NCBI GenBank assembly: GCA_001683735.1
Contig: LUGG01000002.1
Coordinates: 1,860,001 to 1,924,000 of the forward strand
Reading direction: 5' to 3'
Length of the DNA: 64,000 bases
Source of the DNA: Grifola frondosa
Lineage: Eukaryota; Basidiomycota; Agaricomycetes; Polyporales; Grifolaceae
Part shown: in pieces, positions 1 to 13,098 of the stretch
How positions within the stretch are numbered: the stretch's first letter is position 1
Layout: each line of letters begins with the position of its first letter
Program-made: the position numbers and the translations under genes
The notes under the pieces: model-generated
Told to the model about the DNA's origin: nothing
What the model saw: only the letters and a program-made list of their open reading frames with translations
Database searches by the model: none

Positions 1-1
1 A

Positions 2-619
2 TCGCATAATGCCCTGCATGATCGGATGGAGCAGCTCGCTGCAGAACAACCTCAGTCTGCCCAGCATTCACCCGAGGCGATAGACTCTTCGTTGCCGTAC
101 CTTCAGGATTCTGACGTGCTCCCGGTGCCGTCCGAGCCGACCTTACCGCTCCCCTCGCCAAGGACGCCCACCGCCTCCTTCCTTTCTCCGCCTCGCGCGC
201 AATCGTTTTTCTCGCTCTCGGCGCTGAAAAGTCGCACACGTCGCCGCAAAAAGCTCGTGATCAGTGGCGGGCCGCTCGCGGTCGAGCCCATTCGGCACGG
301 TGCGCCTCCGACGCCGCAGGACCAGTACCTTGACGCGCTTAACGCTGGACGCCGCGAGCGCGAGCAGCGGCTGTGTCATGAGAATGTGCGGCATTGGTGC
401 GAGGGCTTCGGCGCGGTGCGCAAGATTGAGCGTAAGGAGGACGGGAGCTTGCATGTGTATTGGAAGGAGTGGCAAATCGCGGACATGGTATGTCTGTTTG
501 GTGCCTCTGTGGATGTGCGGATTGGCTGACTGGTTTGGTGTTAGGTGTGCCGCTTGCAGGCGCAAGTGTATATGAAGGGTGTCGGTCGCGTCAACCTCAG
601 CTGGGACTATGTCTCGTAG
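2..619 (+). CDS. Conserved unknown protein, C-terminal part (5' partial)
   Basis: The reading frame is open from the first bases of the window, so the true start lies upstream. Exon 1 runs to 487, a GT-AG intron occupies 488-544, and exon 2 (545-619) ends at TAG with the residues VNLSWDYVS. The N-terminal part is low-complexity (Ser, Pro, Gln). It is followed by a basic stretch (SRTRRRKK) and then a folded-looking domain with Trp-rich strands (KEWQIADMV, then a segment ending VGRVNLSW). I do not recognise the family. A nucleic-acid-binding role is only a guess from the basic patch. The splice is well supported because it restores an unbroken frame to a plausible C-terminus. Confidence 0.6.
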
Positions 620-1378
620 TCTGGCGGCGCTTCTCGGCACCAACACCAACTGACAATCCTAATTAACGCGGACGTTCGATGCGGCGCTACTGTATCTTTT
701 ACACACACACTCACACTCATTTGCTATTGCTATCTCGTGCTTTGTTCAACACACACACTCATTACCTCGCTCGTTCATACTCACTAGCCCTATCCACTCC
801 TTCATGTATTGCATCTGGTTCATGGACTCCTGCTGCTATCGCGCTTCATCTGTCGCTCATTCACAATGTCTCTGCTTCTTCATCTCCTCGGCGCCGCATC
901 CGCATCCGCATCCGCATCCGCATCTGCATACTATCGCGTTCTAACCCTCGCCTCCCGCCCGCCCGTCCGTCTCGTCCTGTCTCGTCCTGTCTCGCCGCTG
1001 CACTCGCTCTCGCATCCGTTGGTTACCGTGTCTCTCTTCTCCGCATACTACTGCACTATATCCGCCACCGTTATTCCCGGACAGTCGGTCACATTCTCGC
1101 GACGCCCTCAGCGAGGCGCATACGCACACGCACACGCACACAAAAGGGGGCGTGTTGTCTGGCCCTTAAAAATACTGTATCATTGTACATTTCTTGTACG
1201 CCTGCGTGTATCTAATGCAACAATATAGAGGTTCCGGGATTTTTGTTCGATATTTGCGGTTGCGATTTGATCCAGAATCTTTGAGTCGTAAAATGAAGAT
1301 TGTAAGGAGTTGGAGTTGTCAGGAGATGACAACTGTATTTATTTGCTCTACATCTCCAAGATACTCTCTCCAACTCGA
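620..1378. other. Intergenic, convergent 3' ends with simple repeats
   Basis: No gene is supported. The stretch is pyrimidine-rich on the + strand and holds CA-type runs near 700-760 and 1124-1141 and a hexamer repeat at 896-926. It lies between the 3' ends of a + strand gene and a - strand gene. Confidence 0.6.
896..926. repeat. Hexamer microsatellite (GCATCC)n
   Basis: About five tandem copies of GCATCC with one change in the last unit. It lies in non-coding sequence downstream of the partial gene. Confidence 0.85.
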
Positions 1379-3043
1379 TCATACACTGCTCATGCTTTCG
1401 TCAGACGAGTAGTCCATAACAACGTCGCAGGCAGACAGCGCCAACTCATCGCTTAATTCTGCACTGCACTCCATCGTCGCCAGGAGGCACATCTGGATGC
1501 TGAAATCTTCTCTGTCCAAGCCTTGCGGAGGGTCGAACATCAAGCTGAGCCGGTGATGCCCCACCACCGCCATATGCGAGAACGCGCTCTCATCCTTGTA
1601 CGGCACGTTCACCGCGAGGACGGCGGGGCCCCACGGAAGCGCGATGCCGAACCGCGCGCCGTTCATATTGCAGTCGCAGTGCTCCGCAGATGCGTCCTCG
1701 GGCGCGGCGTAGGGCGGCATGGGCTCGACGGAGAGCAGCGGGTAGCGGTGGAGGTACGGGCGCGCGACGAACGGGTACACGGCGCGCATCGCGCTCTCCG
1801 ACGTGGAGCCGAACGCCATCAGGTCTTCCGGGTCGAAGAGGTGTTCGGCGATGTTGGAGAGCAGCTCTGGCGGGAGGTGTGCGAGTCGGCCGGAGATGGG
1901 GGATAAGGTCACGGGGCTGGTGTGTGCTCTGTCGGTTGTGTAGTTTGGGTAGGCTTGTAGGAGCGTCTGGAGGTCGAGCCCTGCGGCTTCTATGAGTCGG
2001 GCGAGCGCGGTGATTCCGGGTGTGGAGGGGGACGTGCCGTGGAACGAGGGCAGGAATGTGAGCGCTGGGGTATGCCGGAATGAGCCTCCGGTGTCTTTGT
2101 CTACGCGAACAATGACGATATGGAACACGGAGAACGCGACAGCGTAGACGATTCCTGTCTTGTGAGGGTTGGCGATGATTTGTGCCACTAGTTTTGATAT
2201 GGCGGCCTGCAAATTCCGCTCGTGGTTGAGGTGTGTGAAGATTCCCACACAGACGTTTCGTCGCGGCCACCACAGGTCCGTGTTTGGCATGTCGATGCGG
2301 AGATCCGTGACTAGCGGCAGTGGGTACATGGCGGCCACGATGAAGGTCGTAGCCACGAGGAATGTTTCTTGGGACATATTCTCGTAGCCTGCGACCGTTT
2401 CCAAAATACGCAGGTGTCGCCCAAATTTGCAAATCAGGTTCCCGGAGAACAGTTCGAGGAGCCGAGTCCGTACAGCCTCTTTGTTGGACAGATCTTCCGG
2501 GACGGCGAGGAGGTGGTGGATAGGCACTGACGTGGCTTTGTGCGCATGACGTCGATATGTATCCAGCGCGTCTTCATGCACCACAGGCGGCAATGCGGTC
2601 CAGTTATACCTGTATTCTTCTGGCGTGTCGCCGGCGCAGGCTCGATGGCCGTAATTATCGAACGCGATACCATCAATGAAGGTGTCTTCCGGAGGCATGT
2701 GGTCGAGGCGGAACATCGGATACGAGTCGACGTGGAAGACGAGGTTGTCCAGGTCTATCTCGTATATCCACTTAATGACGTCAGTATTGTCAGGCTGCTC
2801 AGAGGAGATCCAGTCGTCGGTCGCATTTTTCCTCTCCTCGTCGCTCCGCGCCTCCCACTCCAACAGACGCGAGTCAAACTGAGCACGACTTGCCTCTAGC
2901 CATTCTCGGAACCACTGCGGATCCCTTGGGATCCCGTTCAGGATCTGGACGCCCAGGTTTTCTGGGTAGGAGCCCGCGTTGTTGTGGATGATGCGATATT
3001 TGCCTTTGTGTCGGTATACTCTGAGGCCTTGGGTACGCGCCAT
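1379..3043 (-). CDS. F-box family protein, 554 aa
   Basis: A single uninterrupted exon with its stop at 1379-1381. The start at 3041-3043 (MARTQGLRVYRHKGKY) is preferred over an in-frame start 33 codons upstream because this motif is where the conserved N-terminal block begins. That block (LRVYRHKGKYRIIHNN, then PENLG) is shared by a large expanded family in wood-decay basidiomycetes, known to me from memory of the family. Near residues 389-430 there is an F-box (LPPELLSNIAEHLFDPEDL), which normally binds Skp1 in SCF ubiquitin ligases. The C-terminus is acidic and Ser-rich. The substrate is unknown. The N-terminal half has no recognisable catalytic motif. Confidence 0.75.
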   Translation of the reverse strand: MARTQGLRVYRHKGKYRIIHNNAGSYPENLGVQILNGIPRDPQWFREWLEASRAQFDSRLLEWEARSDEERKNATDDWISSEQPDNTDVIKWIYEIDLDNLVFHVDSYPMFRLDHMPPEDTFIDGIAFDNYGHRACAGDTPEEYRYNWTALPPVVHEDALDTYRRHAHKATSVPIHHLLAVPEDLSNKEAVRTRLLELFSGNLICKFGRHLRILETVAGYENMSQETFLVATTFIVAAMYPLPLVTDLRIDMPNTDLWWPRRNVCVGIFTHLNHERNLQAAISKLVAQIIANPHKTGIVYAVAFSVFHIVIVRVDKDTGGSFRHTPALTFLPSFHGTSPSTPGITALARLIEAAGLDLQTLLQAYPNYTTDRAHTSPVTLSPISGRLAHLPPELLSNIAEHLFDPEDLMAFGSTSESAMRAVYPFVARPYLHRYPLLSVEPMPPYAAPEDASAEHCDCNMNGARFGIALPWGPAVLAVNVPYKDESAFSHMAVVGHHRLSLMFDPPQGLDREDFSIQMCLLATMECSAELSDELALSACDVVMDYSSDESMSSV

Positions 3044-3456
3044 TGTAATATCTGAAAGTTCAACGGGTAAGTCTAGCGTTGAACAATGTATAGAAATGCG
3101 TACAAGGCGATGATGGTGGTGGTTTGGGTACAAAAAGTGCATCGCGGATCAATAAGTACTACTTAGCGTGGCTTTGTGGCTCTGCGGTGGCACCAAGATG
3201 TGGCACCATGTGCGCTTAGTATAAAAGGCAATTCTACTTCCAAATTCGGAAGCAGTGGCACGCTGTTCTCTCACTCGAGGTTGAAATCATTGATAGTCTC
3301 TGGTGGGATTGTTTAGAGTGTTTTAGTGGAATACGTAGGAATACTAACGACGGGGCCCAGAACGGAGCAGATCAACCGTTTCGTACATATAAATTTTCAC
3401 TTCGCTACATAAACAAACTACTGTTGCGTATAAATTAAATACTACGTCAACCGAAA
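3044..3456. promoter_or_regulatory. Upstream region of the F-box gene
   Basis: About 410 bp between the start of the F-box gene and the stop of the next - strand gene. No coding signal is seen. A TATAAAA-like string near 3220 reads on the + strand, where no gene follows, so it is not taken as functional. The region should contain the F-box promoter and the 3' UTR of the neighbour. Confidence 0.4.
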
Positions 3457-5812
3457 CTAGTGGGCACCTCCCTGATGTCTGTCTAAATTTTGCTTCGCCT
3501 TCACATACATCGCCATAGCATCATCGAAGCTCATTGCGTTCGAGCGCGGGTCGAGAGCGGACGCCTTCTCCAGGTTCCTCGACGCGATCTGGAAGAGCTT
3601 CTCCGCTTCGTGCAGATCGTCGTCTTCATCGCGCACATGCGCTGCTCCCGTCCAGCGTTCGAACCCGCCATAACCGCGCCCGCCGGGCCTCGCTCCCGCC
3701 GTCGTCTCGTATGCAGCATATCCTTCGATGCCGCCGCGAGGTCTCCCTGCCTCGAAGGGGGATGCCACTCTGCTCGCACCGGCAGTGCCGTTGGACAACC
3801 CGGCCGTCAGCGAGCCGAAGAAGCTTTCGAGATCTTCATGACCCGAACCGGCCGAGCTCTCCTGCGCAAAAGTGACCCTTCTACCCTGCTGCGACCAGCC
3901 CCCCACCACTTGGTCCTCGTCGTCCGAGTCTGGGGACCACGAGAAGGTGTGCTGCTGCACACCAATGCTACTTTCTGCCGCGGGCTGCGCCGAGTGTGCG
4001 GCCGCCAAGGGGCTGCTGCGTGCCCAGACGTCTGCCGCGGGCGGCGCTGCGGGAGCACTCCTTGCAGTATTCCACGGCGACTGTGCGGGCGTCGGCGTCT
4101 GGCGTCCGTTGGTATTTGCTTTCACAGCATCGGCGGCGCCGGCATTCTGCCCTTTGGATGCGAGGAACGCTTCCCAAGGAGAGGAAGAACTTTCAGTGAT
4201 GGTATTTCTGCTGTCGGTCACGCCGTTGCTGGTGCCGTTCGGCTGGCTGCTCTTTTCATTCCCGTTGGATAGATCGCTCTTCCCATTCTGCACAGATTGA
4301 CTTGGGCGTCCGTTCGTAGGCTTCGTTTCGGCCTTCTTCTTACCCTTTTTCTTTGCTGCGCCTTTTGTAGCTACTTCGGCCGCCTCTTCGCCGACGTTCT
4401 TTATTTCCGCAGTACCGTTGGCCGACTCCGGGAACGTGCTGGGGGGTTGCGGAGATTGCAAGTTGGACGGTGTTCCCTGGCCGTGAAGCTTCCCGAGCCG
4501 CCGCGTCATCTCCTCGTTAAGGAACGTCTTTCGCCGCTCGAGTAAATCGCGAGCGTAGTCTTCCATGTTCTTTTCATGCGCTTTGATGAGAACCGCGCGC
4601 CCGTGATTGTCCAGGGATGCCGATGAGAGCTTACGCAGCAACTCTACGTCAGCCTCCGCTGCTTTGGCATGGAACTGCTTGATCGAGGTGGAGAACACGG
4701 TGTCCCGGAAAGCCTCGTACTCGGCATCGATCTGCGCGGCGCCCTCCGCCTCGATGGCAATGGGAGATGCATAGCGAACGATGAAGTCTCTGTCGTCCAC
4801 AATAGACTCGAAGGCAGGTGGCTTGCGGCCAGCACCGTTCGCGATTGGGGACTGAGGACGTTCCTTGGGAGGTGCAGCGGTAGTAGTTCTCTTGGCTCCC
4901 CATGCGGAGTTCTTTTCCTGTATGACCGTCTCCGTCAAAAGCGTTCAGGTTACTGTCTGCCCCCAGACCTACAAGCACTACACCTGTACGACCTGCCAAA
5001 GAGTCTCTTGGGGACAGGATGTTCGGGTCTTGTAGAATCGGCGCAGCGGATGGTGCGCGATGGGTAAAGGGATTGTGCGACCCCGAACGTCCTGTTGCAC
5101 CGTTAGTGGCTGTTGAGATCGGTGAATTTTCTTTGCGGGATGAGGAACCAAAGGAGGAATTCTGAGAAGGACCGTCCCACCGCTGGCTGTGCGCCGCAGC
5201 ATACGGCGATGCGTTGCCCGCAGACGCGAGCGTGTCGGTTTCGGTGTCGGTCGCGTCCATGCCCCCACTTTCCACCCACTCCTCAAAACCCTCCGGTGCC
5301 AATGCCTGCTCAACGGCCTGCATCTCAACCGCCGTCATATCCGTCCAGTCCTCTGCCTGCAGCCCCGCCTTCTCCAGACGCGCCTCCCACTCCTGCCTTG
5401 CATTCAGGACGAGCTCGACCTGTATCCGCGTGATCACGCTCATCATCCTCTCCGGGATGGTCGTGCTCTCCTGGCCTCGATGAGGCCCGCCCTTGTTTCC
5501 TTGCGCCGCAGCTGTCGAAAGTAGCTTTTCCACGCGTTTATCTACCTCCTGCCGCCGAGCGGCGAGCCAGAGTTCGAACTGCTTCCATTCCCGTCTGACT
5601 TTCTCTGAGGGAGTCGGTGGCTTGGGAGCTGGAGTAACAACAGGCTTGGGAATAACAATGGTATTGGAAGTAACAACGGGCTTGGGTGTAGCCGTGGGCT
5701 TGGGAGTCGCCGTGGGCTTGGGAGTAGCAGCGGGCTTGGGAGTAGCAACGGGCTTGGGAGCTGGAGTCGCTGCAGGTCTCGCAGGTGTAGGAGCCTTCTT
5801 CCGCCGATTCAT
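3457..5812 (-). CDS. Unknown Pro/Thr/Lys-repeat protein, about 766 aa
   Basis: Two exons. Exon 1 (5812-4973) starts MNRRKKAPTPARP and exon 2 runs from 4917 to 3457. A 55-bp intron with GTAGGT donor and ACAG acceptor (4972-4918) keeps phase 0. Residues about 10-65 are an imperfect repeat of the type TPKPxA. A charged helical segment follows (KQFELWLAARRQEVDKRVEKL). The middle is low-complexity, Ser/Asn/Gly-rich. Exon 2 opens with another helical block (EYEAFRDTVFSTSIKQFHAK) and ends with a helical tail (AMYVKAKQNLDRHQG). The repeat-rich N-terminus and disorder suggest a scaffold or adaptor, but I do not recognise it. A donor 11 bp upstream was considered but breaks phase. Confidence 0.6.
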
Positions 5813-6186
5813 GGCTGGAGCGCTGGGAGTACGGATGAGATGCAGGAAGAGCGCAGAACTACAAAAAGTAGTCGAGTCAGAGTTCCGGCATTCACCGCCT
5901 GCCTCATGTTGAGAAATCCGCGGTACATTTTCGGGCTGCGAGTTGCAATGTTGCGACTACAATATTGCGACAAGAAAAAAATCGAAGAAATTATTACGAG
6001 GTAGTACTCCATGCTATCACCTATCTTCACACGGAGATCGAGAGGTGGATCGTCGATCGACACGATCACAGCAAAATGTGGACTGCAACAGTATTGCAGC
6101 AGCTACTGTGCACGCAAAAGATAAGTTATACATGCAGATAGCAAAGCAGATACGTAAAACTGAATCTAAGACTGGTAATTAAATCC
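5813..6186. other. Intergenic, no gene seen
   Basis: AT-richer sequence between the start of the Pro/Thr/Lys-repeat gene and the stop of the ABC transporter. It should contain the promoter of the former and the 3' UTR of the latter. No conserved element is recognised. Confidence 0.5.
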
Positions 6187-9100
6187 TCACTCCAAATCAC
6201 GTTCCGCCTTCGCCTTCGCAGCAGCCTCCAGTTCGGCAAACGTCCCGCTCTTCAGACACATGTTCCTGAAGATCCCGCCCTCCTTGTGTATCAAGTTAAA
6301 CGGCGTATCGAACTCGACCAGCTCGCCCTTGTCGAGCACAATCAAACGATCATAGTCGATGACAGTGCGGAGTCGATGCGCGACTGGCGACAAAATGAGA
6401 TGAGATGACACCCAAAGCTACGGTATAGCACGACGCACCAGTGAGCAACAAGGAGTCATTAAATTCTTCGCGAATAGTCGCCTGGATCTTCGCGTCCGTA
6501 GCAAAATCGATGCTGCTGGTGGCCTCGTCGAGCACGATGATCGAGCTGTGGCGAAGCAGCGCACGCGCCATCGCGATCAGCTGGCGCTGGCCTTGTGAGA
6601 AATTCGTGCCGCCAGGCGAGACCTGCGTGTCGAGCGTAATCGTGGTCTTTCCCTCTGTCTCGGTAGCCGTCGTCGACACGGAGGCAATCGTCTCCTCTCT
6701 CTCCACCTCGTGCAGGGACGCTGCTCGGGACACCTCGCGGGACGTCCGTTGCGACGCGAGTTGGCTGTCGGTAAGCATCTGCACGCGATATAGCACGTCG
6801 AGGCATTCGCTGTCATCATGTTCGCCTGTAGGAGAAGGGATGAGCGAACGTAATAAAATAAGTAAACAGACACGTACCGAATGGATCAAGGTTGTCGCGC
6901 AAAGTTCCCGAGAATAGGGTGGCATCCTGCCGTCATCATGAGTACCAGTTGCAAAGAGAAACTAGGATTTGCTTACTTGAGGAATGAAAGTCTGAATTGT
7001 CGATCAATGGATGTTAATACACGAAGTGGAAAATGCGGAGGCACGCACAATACGCGAACGCAAGTCATGCAATCCAATCGTGGAGATATCTATACCGTCG
7101 ATCAAGATTCGCCCTTCGCTCGGATCCACCTTCATTACGTTTAGAATGGAGATATCTCCACGCGTGAATAGAACTCACAAAACGAAGGATGCTCATAGCA
7201 AGCGTCGACTTGCCACTGCCCGTCCGTCCTAGCAGTCCAACGCGCTCCCTCGCCTTCAGATGGAAAGAGACGTTGTGTAGGACAGCCGGAAGCTCTGGTG
7301 CATACTTGATGACAAGATCTTCCACTACGATCAACGAATCTTTGTTCGGGCCGCTCGACGATGGCCAATACGCAGGAGGGCGATTGGACTCGATGATAGC
7401 GGGAGGCTCTTGCGGGAGATCCAGGTATTCAACAACGCGTTCGACAGAGCTGTGGATGTCACTTTGTAAGGCAGGACCCACATTTGGACCGTTAGCGAAA
7501 CATACTTTAGATCAAGCTCTAGTGCCGTCCAGAATCGACAAGCCCAGTAGACGCTGTTCGTGAAGGACATGGCAGACGTAATACACACACCGGCAAGACC
7601 AGCGTCGACATATCCGGAGAGCGCGAAGAGAGTCGTTGCAAGGATACCGAGTGCACCCAGGGTGTCGAAGTAGAGCAGTAGCCATCTGTTCGTCATCCAG
7701 AAAGTATACCACATCTGAAGACACACAGCTTCAGACACATTTCAGTAGGAACAGTTTGACGAAACTGACCTGCGTGGTAAGGTCGACTTTCGCGTAGAGA
7801 TCATTGAGGAAGCGCTGCTCGGCGGAAAATGCCCGGACGGTGACAATGCCTTCCAGCAACTCGCTGAAGTTGGCAAAAATCGGGCTGCGCGTGTTCGACT
7901 CCATGCGTCGAATGTCGCGTCCAGTGTTGAGGTATCCGATAGCGGCTTGCCGGTAGAAAAAGCCGATAATGGCAGCTGGGAAGATGAACAGAGGAAATAT
8001 AACTCTGTGATCGGCAAGATCATCAGCGCGTCGGTCCTCGCCTCGAAGAACAGCACGTACATAACCGTAATGACCGATGCCGCAAACAACGCCAAGGACT
8101 GATTAACCGCTTGCAGGGAGCTTGCAAGCGATGTGTCGACGGTTTCGACATCCTAGAGACCATGTCATACGAATGCCATTCAGCTCTTATTGTGATACGG
8201 CTTACCTTACTGAACCTGTTCAACATACGACCTAGACAACATCGTCAGCAGCTAGGTCAAGTAAAGCCATCGCCACTTACTTACCTTGAGGCGTAACATC
8301 ATGCCATCGCATGGTAGCCCTTACGACGGCGGTCAACAACCGTTGAAACAAGGTACGCGATGCCCTCAACGCCCCTGTATACTGAGTGATAACGCCAGTG
8401 ATATTCACCAGGCCAGTGGAGAGGGCGATAGCGGCATAAATTCCAATATAAAAGTACGGGTGATCTTGAGCCGGAGGCCAGTTTATCGTCATGGTCCTGA
8501 ATGTCGGCATCGCGGAGTGTAAGGGATGGGTGAAATGGAGATGAGAAAGACCATCGTCCATGACGACTTCATGTTCTGGCACGGCGAATGACCTGTACGT
8601 GTACGAATAAGGGGAAGAGGACGAGCTCGCGCTGTCACCATATGCTTCACCCCATATCTAAACCACAGTTAGAATTGAATTGTTCAGTCTGCGATACAGG
8701 GAGCTGACCTTGATCCAGAACTTTTCTGTCACTCCCAATACCTGAAGCGGCATAAGCAGGCTGCAAATATAGACAAGCCATTACTGACCTGCGTAAGAAC
8801 AATCAAGAAAAATAAGATGGCCCATGTCCAATACGACCTGGCAAACTGATTAGGCTACTGATGGACGATCGGTTGTCAATAACTTACGATGCCTTCAAGT
8901 AGGTGTTATAAATGGACCATTTAACACTTCCAGTTTCTCTGTGTTCTTCCTCCACTAGCCTTCTGGGCTTCTTCGCTTTGTCGATGGTCTTCATGCTGGT
9001 ATCTGGCTCTGCATCAATGACATCGCTGGCGGGCTTCTCTGCGGCTTCGACCTCCAGCTCTTCCTTATGAGCCTCGACCGCTTCGTCGCTTGCAATATCG

Positions 9101-12100
9101 TCTAGAACATCGCTGGCCCGAAGGTCCTTAACCGTACCTTGTGTATCAATCCGCCCGTCAAGCATACGAACTAAGTAATATGTGCCAGGTAAGACAAGTT
9201 CGACGTGGTGCGTCACGAGGATCTATGCACACAAGTTAGACAAGAAATCATTTGACAGACAGAAACTAAATTGACATACGACAGTGCGGTGTTCTAAGAG
9301 TGGTCCGCGTAGAAGTCGTTCGAACAGGAACCGGGCGGTGTGGCTATCCTATAATCGACAAATGTTAATTCGGAATGGACAAGGTTTTGTCAGCACTACT
9401 TACAACAGCACTCAGTGGGTCATCTAGAAGAACATATTTTGTTGACTGCACGTAGGCGGCGTCAATAAACGATCGGAAATAGAGACATTGCAACAACTAA
9501 CAGCATATATCGCACGTGCTAGCGCAACTCTGCGATCGAGTCAGAGACTTCGTAACACTGGGATTCTAAATGTACTCACCGAGCCTTCTGCCCGCCAGAA
9601 AGACTGACACCCCTGTGCAAGTCTTAGCAAGTAGCACCTATATCTCTTCAGATAGTAACTGACCGTGCGCCAATCTCCGTCGCATCTCCGTCCTCAAGAA
9701 TTTCTAGATCCGGTTTCAGGGCGCAACATTCGATCACAGCGTTATACCGCTCCTCATCGTATGGGTACCCAAAGATCACGTTATCCTTGATAGATTGGTG
9801 ACGCAGCCACGGGGACTGTGCTGCATACGAGATCGAGTGCATCAAGCCATGTTCATCTATCTGCGATGGATTTTTGGACATTACGATGCGCCCTTCGAGG
9901 GTGGTCAATTCGCCCAGCAGTGCCATCTGCCAATTAATTTATTAGCACGGCTTGAGATAAACGACGTAACGACGCACCAGAAGAGCGGTCTTTCCACTTG
10001 CGGTGGGACCGGTGATGACAGTCAGTTGGCCCTCTGGGAACACCACCGAGATATCTCTCAGTTCAAACCTGTGGTCACCTCCGATACCGGAAGTTGACGC
10101 GCTGTCTACCACCGTATCGGACTCATCCATTGGGCTCGAATTCCCCGAATCATTGGTCTTCCCTTTCCCATCGTCCTTGTCCTTTGCTTCCTCAACCTCG
10201 TTCCACTTGAACGTTCCGTTGACAATTCCGAACCCTTCCTCGTCTGTGGGAACAACACGCCCCCTCTTGAGGCTCGACACTTGACCGTCGACTTCTTCCT
10301 CATCCAGATAGGTGGCAATGCGATCGAGTGCGACTTTGGCCTAAACACAGGGAATGAACCAACATAGACATACAACGAATTATGACAAGGTAGAACGCAC
10401 CTGCAATACTTGGACGATCCATGCTGGGATGACATTGAGTGGTGCTCTACAAGATGATAAGCGGAGTACGTGATCAAAATTCGAAGCTTACTCACCGCAC
10501 CATTTGGAAGAGAGCGATGGCCTGACAAAAATAAGTGATGACATAATGAGAACACACTGGAGAAGAAAGTACAACGAACCGTAAAAGCGGTACCGATAGT
10601 CAGTTCATTCCCTCGAAGCACGTACGCGCAGAATGACGAGACCGAGACAAGGATCGGTGCGCATATCCAGATTAACGAGAAGCAAACTGAGTTGACACGA
10701 GCTGCAATAAAAAAGTTCAGTCGATAATCGTCACCAATTTGAACCACAGTTCCCACCTTTGATCATCCATTGCATCTCGACCTCGCGGGCATCGAGAGCA
10801 CGTTTGATCCAGCGCTGCTCCCATGCGAAAAATTTAATGAATTTGACCTTCAATGATCGAAGGTAAACAATCAGATTATTGAGATGACGTGCACAGGGAC
10901 ATACCGCTCCTATGAGTTCATTCAAGACGCCCATGCGCTTGTCGCGCGCAGTAGATAGGCCTTTCTGAATACGTACAGAACGCCGGGCGACGAAGTTATT
11001 AAGAGGCCAACTCAGGACGAGCACAAAGAAGCCAGCAAATGCAGAGATACCAAGAAGCCTATTGGCAGGCTGATCAGCGAAGTAAAGAGAAACCTTATCC
11101 AAGACTGGCGTACTGATAGAGGAACGTCGTTGCAATGACCAACTCGAATGGGGCTTGCGAAAGTCGCGTGAGTTTGCATAAAGTAGGAAACACTGATTGC
11201 GGACTTACCGCCATAAATGAAATAGATTCCAGACACAATTTGGGCGATCTACAACATCAATAAATATCGTGTGCGTGACGTCAAACGTCATCTTACATAC
11301 CCTATTCGCATCGCCAGCCATAAGGTTGACGATCTTCCCAATATCTGCACCTGCCTTCGGGTCGTCCGCCTTCGGGTCTGCTTTAGCGTTCGGTGCCTTC
11401 GCACCCTTACCTGCATCCTTGTCCACGATCCCAGAAAAATCCTTTCGCTTAAGAGCTTTGTCGTATATGGACGTCATCAACTCTGAGCGGATGCGCGTGC
11501 ACGCCCGCCGTCCGAACCACAAGTGCTGCACATCAGCCTGCGCCTTGCATAGCGTCGATGCGAACGCCAGGAACGCATATAGGAACGCGAGCGCGCGCTT
11601 CTCCGGACTCCGATTTTGCACATCGAGTGCGTCCAAGATTCTCTTGAGGAAAAAAGGGCCAGCGTAGTTGAACACCACGCTCACGAATGTCAGCACGAAG
11701 TCGAGTACGAGGTCGCGCGCATTGGAGGACCACAGCCGCCACAGGAGCTGCCCGCGTGTACGGCCAAACTTAATGTGTAGCGGCCGTGCTTGCATAGTCG
11801 GGCTTAGAGCCCAGACGTCCTTCTCGTTTAGTGTTATCGATGTCCCTCGCGATATCAGTGGCAGAATCCAGCGAAATGATGCCCAGCCCCATAGCGTTGT
11901 GTAGTCCTCTGGTGAGATAGATGTACCCTAGAAAATTCAACATTACGACCTAGTAGAAGGGCTTGGCGCTCACAATATCATCCTTATTAACCCTCTTGCT
12001 GGGGATCGCAAGTGGCATGTTGAAGATAACGAGGAGTAACACGAGGAGCGCACCCAGGTTGGCAAAGTGCGCTACGAGCTCCACCGGAGGGGGGAGTGGC

Positions 12101-12633
12101 ATACCGTGCACACCGTGGTCGTATAGCGATCCGCCGAATGTGAGCAGTCCGAATATGAGAAGCAGAGCGAATAAAGTGAGAAGATCATACGGAGGGGTGG
12201 CCGTAGGTCGCAGAAGAGGTCGGGTAGTAGCGTAGAACCACGATATTGCAAGCAGGAAAGGACGCACGCCATCCCATACGTTCGCTGGCTTCACAACGAG
12301 ACTATAGGATCCTATTGCTAGCCAGACGAGCGTTTCTAGTAGAGAGGTCCATGAGAAGAGGAGGCTGCGCCAGAGCGGAACCGGTTGCTCTTCCTTCGCT
12401 AGTTCCCCCTCTGGTTTTTCATCATTAGCGATAAGAGCTTCCGCCTCTGGGAGAGTCAAGAAGTTGGTGAATCGAAGCTTGACAGCGTTGAAGCCACTCT
12501 GGACTATCGTAGGCACCGGGACGGCAGATACCACGAAGATAGACACGAATACCAGCGGGATTACCGCACTCCAGAACCCCCTCGCACACGCATTCGACAG
12601 CGAGAAGAGATCATTGCCGCCGCAGACTGTCAT
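6187..12633 (-). CDS. ABC transporter, ABCC (MRP/YCF1-like) full-length, many exons
   Basis: A membrane ATP-driven exporter of conjugates and xenobiotics by family. The first exon (start [12 protein letters not shown] at 12633) encodes about five hydrophobic segments, a TMD0. The first transmembrane domain follows (about 11800-10300). NBD1 (about 10280-9250) has Walker [12 protein letters not shown], a signature LSGGQKAR split by an intron near 9590, and Walker [10 protein letters not shown]. An acidic linker lies near 9000. The second transmembrane domain spans about 8880-7500. NBD2 has Walker [11 protein letters not shown], signature FSQGQRQL and Walker [11 protein letters not shown], and the C-terminus ends KAKAERDLE. 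Introns are numerous (15 or more, about 50-60 bp each). I did not place every one, so the span is secure but the exon list is not. Vacuolar versus plasma membrane location cannot be told. Confidence 0.85.
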
Positions 12634-13098
12634 GAGATGCAGAATCGCGTCCCAGTTATGAGACGGTGAGGGTTGGTGAGAGAATCGCGAGCCCGCGTGT
12701 GGGCGTCTCTCAGTACTACATACGTCAAACAGTTCGAGAATGAGCAATCTTAGGCTTGATTCAGGTCATATACAGGCTAAGCTATATAGAATCCCACAAA
12801 TGCACAAGCAGCGGATAATGTAACTAGCATAAGGGTTGGGGAAGAGCTGTTATCGACTTAATGCAATGCCTGGGTAATCATCATCACTTTATATCAGACG
12901 CAAAATCGCGCTACTCCAACTGCATGCACTTTCCACGAAACCAGGTATGGATGCTCAGATTCGAAGGTATGGACAAACAAACCAGTAGCAAACGTTCGCC
13001 AACGCTGAATTACGAGATCCTGCCAAAGGGTCCTCAGGACTGTTTAGATTGCGCTCGATGATTTTCTTTCCACCACTAGTGTTGAGAGTAAGCATCGC
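12634..13098. promoter_or_regulatory. Upstream region of the ABC transporter
   Basis: About 465 bp between the transporter start and the stop of the ERG26-like gene, both on the - strand. An in-frame ATG at 12747 could extend the transporter by 38 residues, but that extension is not membrane-like. No other coding signal is seen. Confidence 0.4.

Noticed and set aside
896..1141. Short repeats as a possible CRISPR-like array
   Set aside because: These are simple microsatellites without spacers, in a eukaryotic genome.
1590..2432. A 280-codon - strand frame inside the F-box gene
   Set aside because: Arg/Pro-rich shadow of the F-box protein frame in GC-rich DNA.
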